Origin: Gautieria morchelliformis
Lineage: Eukaryota; Basidiomycota; Agaricomycetes; Gomphales; Gomphaceae
NCBI GenBank assembly: GCA_015179125.1
Contig: WHVA01000280.1
Coordinates: forward strand, 1-64,000
Length of the DNA stretch: 64,000 nucleotides
Reading direction: 5' to 3'
Made by a program: the position numbers and the translations under genes. Numbering within the stretch: the stretch's first letter is position 1; every line of letters starts with the position of its first letter. Positions 42,487-52,912 of the stretch are shown here, piece by piece. The notes under the pieces are model-generated. The model was not told where the DNA came from and did no database searches. It saw only the letters and a list, made by a program, of their open reading frames with translations.

Positions 42487-43169
42487 TGTAAAAGGATTAA
42501 GAGTTTGTTGACAATGAGCTTAGGTAGCAATATAATTCAGACTTCGAATAGAAGTCAAATTGAGTAGAGGATAGATGGATCAAGTATACACCATATGTGT
42601 GTCTCAAACAGCGGTTACACAATATATGCACAGTAAGATGTTCAATAGCTTCCAAGATAAATGAGTACTGATTGACTGGGGATTCCACTTCATACAAGAT
42701 AGCTATTTAACTACTGTGGGACAAGCTATGACAGATGAAAGCGGTTACTGGCAAAAGTGGATGTGTAAGTGGTATATGGGGGTTATAGTGCCAGTTACTG
42801 AGGTGGGGGCGATCTATCGAATAGCAGGTGGTTTTTATGTATTGGAATCAGAAAGTAGAAGTAATCATGGAATGTGGATGTGTGGAGGGAAACAGGGAAA
42901 GAAAAGTCCATACGTGATGAAATGATCGGTGTGCCACTCCATGGATCAGAACCCCTCGGGCTCAGGTTTCTGCTTTGGGTCAGGGCAGGTTCCACAGGTT
43001 GTACGTGTGATGATCGGCATAGGGAAGTATGGACTCATGTAGATAGGTGTGGACGTCAGAATGCTCGGTTGTGGTGGGTAGAGCGAGTGTGTAGGGCATG
43101 AGGCGATATAGGTGTTGGAATGTGTTGGGGTCAGGTAGTGAAATAATGGAATAGGTATTTTTTGTAACA
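42487..43169. repeat. Solo LTR inserted in Gypsy-B gag, TSD GGAAA
   Basis: 683 bp, TGTAAAAGG .. TTTTGTAACA, flanked by GGAAA at 42482-42486 and 43170-43174. Removing it restores the gag reading. Some words (GTAGCAATATAATTCA, CTATTTAACT) recur in the insert at 46758-47971, suggesting related LTR families. No matching internal region in the window. Confidence 0.93.
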
Positions 43170-44090
43170 GGAAAGACATTCCGAAATCGATCGCGAAACT
43201 TCCACCCAGAGCAAGCATGACAAGTCTTCCGACAAGAAGTCTGATAAAGACAAGAAGAAGACCAATTCCAGAAACAACAACTCTGGAAACAACAACAACA
43301 GTTCCGGCTCAAACTCCGGGAACCAGAACACCACTCCTGCACCTCACAACAACCAGGCCTCTGGTTCCAACACCACTGCCCAGAAAAGCACTCCCGACCT
43401 TTCTGACAAATTTGGGAAGGATGGAAAACTAACCCCAGCAGAACACCAGTGTCACATGGATAACAACCATTGCCTCTTCTGTGGCAAAGGAGGTCACGTC
43501 GCTCACGAATGCACCCAAGCTACTGCTTCCGCTGCTAAGGCCAAGGGCCACACAGCGAAGACGGAAGAGAAATCCAAAGCAACTCCCGCTACGGATGCAA
43601 AAAAAATAGTCAGCAGTTCTCTGGCCTCTGCCCGAGCTGAGGGCTGTGTTGACCCCATTTGTGTGACTAATGAGGTTAAACTCAACGCATTCACTCTTTC
43701 ATCCTCCGACTCCCTCTCAATTTCACTCACCTCTGACACAATTTCCACACCTCTGTTTACCACATTGATCGACTCTTGTTCGACTCATTGTTTCCTCGAT
43801 TCTGACTTTGTTTTGAAGCATAAGCTTCCAACCCGCAACATTCCGACAATTCCACTCCGCCTTTTCAATGGGTCATCTAATGCGGCAATCTCACAAGTCA
43901 TAGGCCTATCCATCCATTTCGCTACTGGGGACAACCATGCAGTTACATTTTATGTTACTCTGCTAGATGCTAGCTGTTCCGTTGTACTAGGACACAATTG
44001 GCTCACCCGCTATAATCCGTCGATTAACTGGGCATTGGGTCAGATACAGTTCCGTACCCCAGCTCAACTTCTGTCTATTAAGGGAGTTCA
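43170..44090 (+). pseudogene. Gypsy-B gag end (CCHC knuckle) and protease
   Basis: A Lys/Asn/Ser-rich linker, then CCHC (CLFCGKGGHVAHEC near 43470), then protease with the active-site triad changed to DSCS (TTLIDSCSTHCFLDSDFVLK near 43770) and the conserved VVLGHNWLTRYNPSINW near 43985. The frame from 43456 runs to 44097, just into the TIR element. Confidence 0.88.
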
Positions 44091-44816
44091 GTCCTGAGCT
44101 GAGAAGTCGCTTGTCGCTGCTACAAGCTGCTTGTTGGAAAGCTGCCCCAAGGGTAGCTTCTAGCAGCAACTGCTGCTGGTCGCAAGGGCCCAAAGCTGCT
44201 GGTTCAGCATTCGGCAGCCAGCACATCTGTCACACCGCCTGCACCCACCCACAACAGCTTTTTAAGCGGAAACTGGTGGAGTCAAGGTGACAAGCGCATC
44301 CATCACCCTTACATAAGATAGTTGATCATAGTTTTTGGTATAACCGTAAGTGTTTCCGCTGCATGAGCTTGAAGGCGGAACAACCAATGGCAAAAAGGAT
44401 TCATGTCAACCCAGTAAACCAACATACTGTACAATGCCAATGCAACCATAATTCCTACACAGTCTGTCCCAAAAAGGGATAGGAGTTATTTACATAAGCA
44501 CAATGCCTTATTTTCCTTTGTCACAATCATTGAAGTTTTCTACAGGAGTGAATATATTTGAAGATGTACATCAGGTAACAAGTTTACTGTGTACCATAGA
44601 GATACTTATAAGTATGGAGTGTGCGTATTATTGTCTTTTCTGTACTGTCCAAATTTATCTGCGTGACAGGTACACTTGCGGCAAGGCTGGCAGAGAGCAA
44701 TTGGTAAGCTGCTGGTACCATCTGCCCAAAATGCTTGAACTACCCCTTTGTTGCACCAGCAGCTTGTTCGGCCAGTGACCCCGGCTGGTCCAACAAGCTG
44801 CTTCTCAGCTCAGGAC
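44091..44816. mobile_element. TIR DNA element (MITE-like) inserted in Gypsy-B
   Basis: Perfect 16-bp inverted termini GTCCTGAGCTGAGAAG (44091-44106) and CTTCTCAGCTCAGGAC (44801-44816), extended to 21 bp by GTTCA/TGAAC at the flanks. Subterminal copies of CAAGCTGCTTGTTGG and AGCAGCTTGTT face both ends. No transposase frame, so it is non-autonomous. A clean target duplication could not be found. Confidence 0.8.
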
Positions 44817-44819
44817 TGA

Positions 44820-46757
44820 ACGGCCCTATTCCGACGTCGTCCGCAAAGATGGCTAAAGCATCTTATGCAACTCTGCTCATGGATTCAGTTCCGCACTCTG
44901 GTCCTGCTTTAGCAACTCCGTCCCTCGAAGCTCCTCAAATTGCGCTCATTTCTGCCACTGCTTTACGTGTACTGCAATGGCAAGAAGATTCAACTATTTT
45001 TCACCTTCACCTCTCCAATTCAGCTTCAGTCAAGGCTTGTTCCACCTCGACTTCCGCTCCAGTCAACATGAGCTTAGTCCCAGAAAAATATCACGCCTTC
45101 CCGGACATGTTCAACAAGGCCAAAGCCGATAAACCTGCTGAACATTGACCTTATGATTTAAAGGTATATTTGGAAGAAGGAGCATCTCTGCCCCTTGGAC
45201 CGATCTACTCCCTTTCGCGAAGTGAACTCCAAACTCTCCACGAGTTTGTCGATGAACATCTGAACATGGGCTTTATCCGCCCCTTTCTGTCTCTGCACGG
45301 CACTCTGGTCCTTTTCATCAAGAAGAAGGATGGATCTCTCCGCCTCTGCGTCTATTTCTGCGGACTTAATGCCCTCACGAAGAAGGAGAAATATCCACTT
45401 CCGTGCATTTCCGACCTCCTCGACGCTCCCCGCAGAGCGAAGATCTACACCAAAATCGACCTCCGGCATGCTTGTCACCTTGTCCACATCCGCGAAGGTG
45501 ATGAGTGGAAAACCACCTTCCACACTCATTACAGTGCTTTTGAGTGGGTTGTCCTGCCTTTTGGTCTAACCAACGCTCCCGCTGGTTTTCAGTGATTTAT
45601 GAATGACGTATATTCCAACCTCCTTGATGTATGCGTCCTAGTTTACATTGACGAGATCCTCATCTATTCTGACTCACCAGAAGAACATTGGGAACATGCC
45701 CACGAAGTACTCCCCCGTCTCCGCAAACACGCAGAGAAATGCGAATGGCATCGCGACACGGTCAAATACCTGGGCTACATCCTCTCTCCGACAGGTCTTA
45801 CCATGCCAGAGGACAAAGTCAAGGCAATTCAAGAATGGCCAGAACCCCAACGTGTTAAGGATGTGCAGTCTTTCCTTGGCTTTGCCAATTTTTACCGGCA
45901 TTTCATTTATAACTTTTCCGACATTACTATTCCGCTCACGTGTCTCACCAGGAAGGGTGCCCCATGCAATTTCACACTGGAATGCCGTTCAGCATTCGAA
46001 ACCCTCAAGGCAGCCTTCACTACAACTCCTATACGTGGTTTCTGGATTCCAGATGCCCAACTTGGACTCGAAACCGACGCTTCCAACTATGTGCTAGCCG
46101 CCATTCTGTCCATCATTTCCCCTGACAACAGAGAAATTAATCTGATCGCTTTTCATTCCCGCACCTTTCCCGCCCCAGAACTCAACTACAATGTCCACGA
46201 TAAGGAACTACTTGCGATCTTTACTACCTCGAAGGTCCAACTTATCCAATGAACATTGTAACGGATCATAAAAACCTTGAGTATTTTGCAACTACTAAGA
46301 TTTTGACTCACCGTCAAGTCCGCTGGTCTGAATATCTCTCACAGGTCAACATGGTGATCCGCTTCTGCCCTGGAAAGCTTGGAGCAAAACCCGACATGCT
46401 CACTAGATGTTGGGATGTCTTCCCAAAAGAGGGAAGTAGGGAGTATGCCACTGTTAATCCACACAATTTCCACCCAGTATTCTCAACTGAGCAGCTGGCA
46501 TCGTCCCTGCATGCCACAGCATTGCAAATTCCGCTACTCCGTGCCTCTATAATCATGGACACTGAGTCTCTCCATTCCGACATCCCTTCTGCACTTCGTT
46601 CCGACCCCATCTCCGCAACCCACCTCAATAACCCAACCAGCCCTGGATGGTCCCTTGATTCCAACAGATTCCTCAGCTACAAGTCCCGAATCTATGTTCC
46701 AGATATCAATGATCTACGACTCCACATACTTCAGCAAAGCCACGATCATCTGCTTCT
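44820..46757 (+). pseudogene. Gypsy-B pol: reverse transcriptase, RNase H and integrase zinc finger
   Basis: RT core from 45170 (SLPLGPIYSLSRSELQTLHE; RLCVYFCGLNALTKKEKYPL; YTKIDLRHACHLV). The active site reads VYIDEILIYS: the second catalytic Asp is Glu. Stops at 45146 and 45593 fall where Arg is expected (EH-PYD, GFQ-FMN). RNase H at 45960-46250 (ETDASNYVLAAIL; HDKELLAIF) and a stop at 46250. The tether (KILTHRQVRWSEYLSQ) and the start of the integrase zinc finger (ILQQSHDHLLL) follow; the sequence is interrupted at 46758. Confidence 0.88.
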
Positions 46758-47971
46758 TGTTAGTATCAATATTAGTGTTGAAAGCAATATAATTCAATCT
46801 CTGAATATGAGATGAATCCAGTGAAAGTTTGAGGTAGCAAAATATCTGCGCATCTAAATGTATGCGTCTTATAATAGATGCCATCAAGAATTGACTGATA
46901 CAATATAAGACAAATAAAAGTCGGATTTTCACTGCTCATTATAGTACACAGAGTCGACTATTTAACTGACAAGAAGTGGGATTTGGCATTCTTGGTAGGT
47001 TGTGGAAAGAGAGCAATTGTAAGGGCAACCCTGGCTAGTCGTGGAGATCACACTACCACACAACTGACAAGGGGAAATCCAAAGTATGTATAAATGAACA
47101 GAGCATACAAGAGAGGGGGTTCTCACCTGACAAGGGGAAATCCAAAGAGAAAAGTCTAAGGACCCCCAATGTCAGCGAGCCCGTATTATATTACGCTGCG
47201 CAGCCAGGGACAACGCTTGGCACCCGCCATCAACCCTGCATCCCCCTGACCCTTGATCGACCCTTGATGCCACCTATTATGCGAGTCGCTTGATTTCCGA
47301 CACTGTTCCGGGGCGGAAGTCGGAAATTGGAGTGGAACTGGCAAGGCGAACGGAACTGGTGGAAGTTCTCCCAGAAGCGGAATTGTTCCCGAAAGCGGAT
47401 GCGGAGATGGAATCGGAACCGGAAGCGGAGTCGGAAATGGAGTCGGAACCGGGTGTGGTGTCGGAACTGGAAATGGAAAACAGGGTGTCCCCTGACAGCA
47501 ATGGATAGGTGAGAAGGGGAAAGCGGTGCATGGACATGGATAGGAGCGATGATAGACGTTGTACGGATTTTACTTGGGTGCAAAGCATAATGTTGTAAAA
47601 GGGGAACGGGTCTTAGGGAAAGATAGGAGTCGTGGTCTAGCTATGAGCAGGGTCAGCTCGTCGTGTCGCATCCCTTGATTGGGTCGTGTGACTTTGGGAC
47701 GTATGGCTCTTGGGTCGGGCTCAGCGTACTGGGATAGGGTTTATAGGAGTGGTCTGGACTGTCGTAGCATGTGGTGTGGGCTCCCATGATATTGGGGTGT
47801 TCGGACGTATGGATTGGGTTGGTTCAAATATGTATGTTGGGGTTTGGCGATCTCGGGATGGGTCATAGTGGTGTATGTGTATTCAGGTGTGTGTGGGCGA
47901 GTTGGTTTGGTGTTAGAAATGTGTTGATAGAGTTACCGAATTAATATGACTTTTCTTCAGTACTTCTAACA
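46758..47971. mobile_element. LTR-like insert in Gypsy-B integrase
   Basis: Starts TGTTAG (46758) and ends CTAACA (47971), a perfect 6-bp inverted terminus typical of LTRs. It splits integrase between HDHLLL and HQGQNKTLNL. 1,214 bp without a protein frame. Target duplication not clear (CTTCT left, CAGCT right). Holds a degenerate GGAA-type satellite at 47313-47483 and GT-rich sequence after 47640. May be a long solo LTR or two nested ones. Confidence 0.65.
47313..47483. repeat. Degenerate CGGAA(A/C/T) minisatellite
   Basis: About 170 bp of repeating CGGAAx, mostly in 6-bp steps (for example TCGGAACCGGAAGCGGAGTC). The opposite strand would translate to Ser-Asp/Ser-Gly repeats, an effect of the repeat and not evidence for a gene. 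Confidence 0.85.
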
Positions 47972-49243
47972 CAGCTCTCAGTGACACCAAGGCCAAAACA
48001 AGACTCTCAACCTCATCCGATGCACTTACACTTATCCACTCCTCTGTACGATGGTCCAAGACTACTGCAAGTCATGGACCACTTGTAAACGGGCCAAGCC
48101 TCAACGTCACAAACCCTATGGCCTCCTGAAGCAACTTCTGATGCCAGAACAACCCTGGAATTCGATATCCATGGACTTCATTGAGAAAATTCCTAAGTCA
48201 TCTGGCTATGATACCATTCTAGTTATCATTGAGCACCTTACAAAGCAGTCTATCTTTATTCTGACCTATGACACCATCACATCCGCCCAACTCGCACAGC
48301 TCTTTGTGCTCCATGTCTTTTCCAAGCATGGAATCCCCTCCCGTGTCACTTCCGACCGTGGATCAGAATCCGTGTCCTCCCTCTTCCGCACACTCAGCAA
48401 GGCTCTGGACATGAAACTCCACTTCACTTCCAGTTACCATCCAGAAGGTGACGGCCAAACGGAATGTACTAACCAGACCCTCAAGCAGTACCTCCGTGTC
48501 TATTGCAATTACCAACACAGCAACTTGTCTGACCTTCTTCCGCTTGATTCACGTACAACAATGCGCCTTCCGTCACCACCGGAATTTTGCCCTTCTATGC
48601 CAACAAAGGCTACCACCTGAATCTAGCTATCTGCCCTGAACCCGACCTCACCTCTGCCAGAGCTCGAGATTTCATTGTGGAACTCAACGACCTTCAACAG
48701 CACCTCTGAGAGAACATATCCACTGCCCAAAGAGATACCAAACTTCTGCCGATCGGAAACGACTTCCGCAACCAGCATTCGAGATAGGCGATAAAGTCTT
48801 TGTCAAAGCTGAAAATTTCCGCACCACTCGTCCCTCGAAGAACCTCTCTGGAAAATACCTGGGCCCATATGAGATCATTGCTAAGGCCGGCAGTTGTTCT
48901 TTCACTCTCAGACTTCCTGACAATATGCATGCAGTACATCTGGTATTCCATGTGTCTATGCTTGAACCCACAGTTCCAAATACAATTCTGAATTGAGAAC
49001 AACCTCCGCCTCCGCCAGTCATCATCGACGGAGAACCGGAATATGAGACTTCAGAAATTCTCAACTCCAAGCTTGACAAGTGATACCGTTGTCAACTCCA
49101 GTACCTAGTCAAGTGGGCAGGCTATGAAAATACCGATGAAGAGACATCCTGGATTTCCGCCATGGAATTCGACCACTCCTCTGAACTCGTCTCAGATTTC
49201 CATAAGGCATACCCTGCCAAGCCTGGACCCCTTCTCACACACT
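47972..49243 (+). pseudogene. Gypsy-B pol: integrase core and chromodomain
   Basis: Zinc-finger Cys pair (YCKSWTTCKRAKPQ near 48066), first Asp in SISMDFIEKIP, second in TSDRGSESVSS, Glu in GDGQTECTNQTLKQYLR (Arg usually follows TE; here Cys). Frame changes near 48545 and stops near 48706, 48784, 48994 and 49081. Chromodomain at about 49080-49220 (LQYLVKWAGYENTDEETSW). Ends in KPGPLLTH, the same tail as in Gypsy-A. Confidence 0.87.
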
Positions 49244-49372
49244 AAGTCATTCCAACCATTTCCACCTTCTATTCCGTTTTCACTCCTTAAGCCACAAGTC
49301 AAAATCCGATTAATATTCTACTACACTAGTTCTGACATTTCAAGAAAGCTATTCTACAAGTCACTTCGACCC

Positions 49373-50210
49373 TTAGCCTTCATCCATGGTATTATCGCCA
49401 AATCCCGCCCAGTTGTCTGCCTCCGGATCCTCCGGATCTCTGTTCCTCCCATAGGACTCCTCGAACCTCACAACGTCCTGAACCTCACCCTCCGACACTT
49501 CCATGCCGGCTCCTGAATCCCCCACATCCTGCATCCACCTCAACTCTGCAACGACCTGGTCCAGGTGCTCTTCAAACATGCCAAGTCGATCGGCGACCAC
49601 AATGTAGAAATTGTGCTGCATCCACAGCGTTTGCTCCCCCTGCTGGAGCAGTCCCTGGAGTGACCACACGATATCCAGGACAGGATCCATGGTCCACTCC
49701 TGTCCCGTCACCCCACTTCTGCTCGCCTCCGGTCCCCCTTGGGTTCCCTTCCCCTTCACGGCCCTGGATAGAGGCTGTCCCCGTCTGCCAGTTTTCTCTG
49801 TTCTGACGGTCAGCCTACTCTATCAAGAGAACCGAAGGACTCACCTTTTCAGCCACACGAGCTTTCTCAGCCACGGCCACCTTTTCCGCAGTGGCTCACT
49901 CTTCTGCAAGTTTCTCCACAGCAGCTTGCTCTTCCGCAAGCTTCTCTGCCACTTCTTCGGCCTTGCGTTCTTCACACCCGCGCTCCCAATCCTCATTCTC
50001 CCAATCCAGATGTTCGCATTCCTCGTAGTCCTTGAGCTCTTTTTCTTTGCGCTCCTCCTCCTTGCACTCCTCCTCCAGCCACTCTTTGTCCCTCTGAGCA
50101 GCCTCCTTGGCCTCGCGCTTTTCCGCCACTTCCTTTTCCGCAAGCACATTGGCGAAGTGCTCCTTCATTTGGGCACTCGTCATCTTGGAGAAATTGATTA
50201 AAGAGCTCAT
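49373..50210 (-). pseudogene. Gypsy-B antisense accessory gene (decayed)
   Basis: Opposite strand to pol, between chromodomain and 3' LTR, as in Gypsy-A. Starts at ATG 50210 (MSSLINFSKMTSAQMKEHFA), followed by a long Glu/Lys/Ala-rich coiled-coil-like segment with a stop near 49899, then after a gap a second frame 49759-49373 with a hydrophobic helical segment (DIVWSLQGLLQQGEQTLW, then FEEHLDQVVAELRWMQD) and an acidic tail. No cysteine cluster is visible in this copy. Function unknown. Confidence 0.6.
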
Positions 50211-50330
50211 GATGGATGTGGATTAGGACGTGTTCATTTCCCCGCCTATCTTTCGAACTCCAACACATTGTTCACAGGTCATGTGATCCGACTTGTGGTC
50301 TTGCGGGGCTTGACCTTGAACGGGAGATAC

Positions 50331-50983
50331 TGTTATGGCCGTTCCACTCAACCATCTCCGCCACCTCCGGAACACCTCCACAGCACCTCTGACTCTATTC
50401 TGCAACATCCGCAACCCACAACCTCAACCCCTTGTTCTTCAGTACCCCTGGTCGACTCTACTTACCGGCCTCCACACCTGACCCTGAACACAGCAAGATA
50501 CTATTTCTGTATTTCCGTTTGTTCCGATGCCTATTGTACTTACACACCTTTGTTCTTTTGCCAATGTTCTTACTCTACCCTGCACCCCCTTTTCATCCCC
50601 TTGTTCTGCATTAGTTACTTATCCCGTATGTCTATCCGATTCCCGCTCCATAAAACCCCCACTTGTATGTCTCCATTTCTGCAATCAGAAATCGACTTCG
50701 ATACGTGAATCCCTTTGCACTATCTCCTGTTCTTAGCACACCGAGTCTTGCAAGCTTTCTCTCTCTCCCCGCTCTCGATCATCTGTCTTCCATGTCTTCC
50801 ACCTCTCCCGACCCTTGTCCTCCGACCTTCGACTCTCAGTACTGTCTTCCCGACTTCCACCTTCTCCGCCATCCATAAGTTAAATCCAAAATACTTAGGA
50901 CGGTAGTTCATCAGGGGTGCAATACATAAGTTGAAGCCATTGTCCTTTCTAGTTCTGATCCCTGGGATTTCCGATACGTAACA
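50331..50983 (+). repeat. 3' LTR of Gypsy-B
   Basis: 653 bp, TGTTATGGCC .. CGATACGTAACA. Same as the 5' LTR except for point changes and a deletion of about 50 bp just upstream of the core promoter (at about 50649) that removes the first bases of the TATA box. Confidence 0.95.
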
Positions 50984-51884
50984 CTCGGACTGATTATTCT
51001 CTTTCGGCTTGTCCTTGCCTTTGCCTTGGTTGTTGCCGGCATTAGCATTGGAGTTGCTGGAACCTTGACCTTGATGTCAGTCGTTGTTCTGGGATCCTCA
51101 GTGTTGGTTGGCTGACCTGTCGTTCTTGGCCTCGGGGTTGGGAGCGGAATGAGTCTCATGGAGAGCTCACCACGACGTTCCAAATACCTCTGGTCAATCT
51201 TCTGAATGAGGTCTTGGAGGTCGTCAAGGGTTCGGGGTTTGTCGAAATGCACCATTTCGTCCTTGATTCACTTTGGCAAAGCCAAATAGGCTCAGCGATG
51301 CAAGGCCGAATCATGATACTGGAGGGCAGATGCAACCCTGTAGAAGTCGGTGAAAAACCAAGTTGCCTTGTGGTTATCCTTCATGACCAAATTCTCGAGC
51401 TCAATTTCGGCATCGGCAACCTGATCATCGGGGCTGAAATTCAGATATAGCTCTTCCGTGAATGCCATGTAATCCAAAGCCCATGCAGGTTCATCGGCAG
51501 GGTTGTCTGCAAGGTAGGGCTCAAAGTAATCCAGAGCTGTTCCCTTGAGGAAGGACAAAACATAGTTCACTTTCATAGAACCATCTCGGAATGCTTGGGG
51601 TGTGGCATGGAAATTCAACGTGCACTGGAGAAGGAATCCTCGGAGCATGTTCGGGTCCGAACCGTCAAATTGGTTGGGTTCCCGAAGTTTTGCCTTCGAG
51701 TCACTTTGGTGTCCAGCCCATTGTCGGTGAGCCTTTCCACACCTGTGAGCAGTCGCCCCACCTGTTCCTCGCCGTTTGCTGCTGCATTTGGGTTGGGATT
51801 AGGTCTCGGGTCTGCTACATCAGGATCAGAATTGTGCTTGGAACCGGAATCGGAATCATCGCTGTGAAAGACTAAGAGTTGCTG
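50984..51884 (-). pseudogene. Gypsy-C gag, N-terminal part
   Basis: Minus strand. From about 51870: acidic Ser/Asp-rich start (DDSDSGSKHNSDPDVADPRP), a frame change, KLREPNQFDGSDPNMLRGF near 51680, gag core (FLLQCTLNFHATPQAF; YFEPYLADNPADEPAWALDY), a TGA-type break near 51292 and another near 51270, then DLQDLIQKIDQRYLERRGE. It stops at the Gypsy-B insertion and resumes at 40784. Confidence 0.85.
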
Positions 51885-52064
51885 GTAATAGAATAAAGGT
51901 TCAGACTTCTACTCGATTCGATTTCGAGTCTGATTGTAAAAACACATAGAAAGGGAGAACACAATGTGTAATCCCTTCAGTAGGAAAGCCTAGGATAACC
52001 CAAGCTTCCCAAACGAGAGCCGAAGCTGAGGCTTTGGTCCAGATTCAGGAACGGATCCTAACAG
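51885..52064 (-). repeat. 5' LTR of Gypsy-C (shortened)
   Basis: The minus strand starts TGTTAGGATCCGTTCCTGAA at 52064. Its first 80 or so bases resemble the Gypsy-D LTR at 54022 (shared: GTTCCTGA-TCTGGA, GGCTCTCG-TTGG). Only about 180 bp, so an internal part is missing. The left border before gag is approximate. Confidence 0.5.
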
Positions 52065-52912
52065 TACTACCCTATTACTTGTTCTCTCAGCTGTAGAGGA
52101 CAGGAATTATAGGCAGTAGGACTGGACTTGGTACTCAAAAGAAGACTAGAAATCAATTCACTACAAGGTTTCTGGGTCGACAAATCGAAGAGAAATAAGA
52201 CTAATTTACTTGCCTCTCTCAGTGAATTTAGTTGTCACTGAGAGAGGGGGGAAATGGGTCTCATGCACATATACTACTAGCCGGCCCTTTACCGTCCGTG
52301 AGGCAATGGTGTGCCATGCTAAGTGCACATAGAATGTAGCGCGTTAGTGAACAGCTGCAGCTCAAAAAGGAAACTTGTCCACAACCACCCACAAAGGGTC
52401 GGTTGGATAGCACATGAAAAGAAGTAGAAATACAGCTTCGAAAAATCAAAGAAAAATTTGACAAATCATAGAATGAATGTCAGCATGATTTCAGGTCAAA
52501 AATCAAAAGAAATCCGAATGGTGGAATCTATTTGGCTTGATTTTGGTGCAGGAGCATAAATGCACCCAACATCAGCTCTTTTTATACACCCCCTCATGTA
52601 TGCCTTCCGTTCTGCAATCAGATAATCGACTTCAAGACATGAACCTGTTCTTAGTACAGCGAGTCTTGCAAGCTCTGTCTCTCTCTCTGCCTACAATACT
52701 CTGTCTTCCATCCTTCTGACCTCTGTTCTCCGCCCTCCGACTCTCAACAGTCCAGCCAAGATCAGCTCTAGAATCCTCCAGGTCTCCGCCTCCTCCGATT
52801 TCCAGAACTCAAGTCTGAAATACCGAGGATCATAGTTCATCAGGGGCACAACACATAAGTTGAAGTCACCATCCTTTCCCGATCCGATCTCCCGGATTTC
52901 CAACACGTAACA
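52065..52912 (+). repeat. Gypsy LTR X, right half, split by a copia solo LTR
   Basis: 52065-52092 and 52572-52912 together match the second half of the Gypsy-B LTR (AGTACTAC.CTATT.CTTGTT, CAGCTCTTTTTATACACCCC, GTTCATCAGGGGCACAACAC, ..CACGTAACA). Core promoter at 52583-52602. The left half is missing because Gypsy-C lies there. It ends inside the Gypsy-D antisense gene. Confidence 0.85.
52093..52571 (-). repeat. Copia-F family solo LTR, TSD TCAGC
   Basis: 479 bp, plus-strand ends TGTAGAGGAC and CACCCAACA, flanked by TCAGC at 52088-52092 and 52572-52576. Same family as 60127-60548 but with about 55 extra bases near 52160-52215. Confidence 0.96.

Larger units (their letters stand above)
40785..50983 (+). 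mobile_element. Gypsy-B: full-length chromovirus with three internal insertions, TSD CTCGG
   Basis: LTRs at 40785-41488 and 50331-50983; flanking CTCGG at 40780-40784 and 50984-50988. It is inserted in the gag of minus-strand Gypsy-C. Gag and pol are on the plus strand and carry many stops. Inside it lie a solo LTR (42487-43169), a TIR element (44091-44816) and a long LTR-like insert (46758-47971). Confidence 0.94.

Noticed and set aside
47277..47588. Ser/Asp-repeat protein on the minus strand
   Set aside because: Produced by the CGGAAx minisatellite; no start context or conservation signal.
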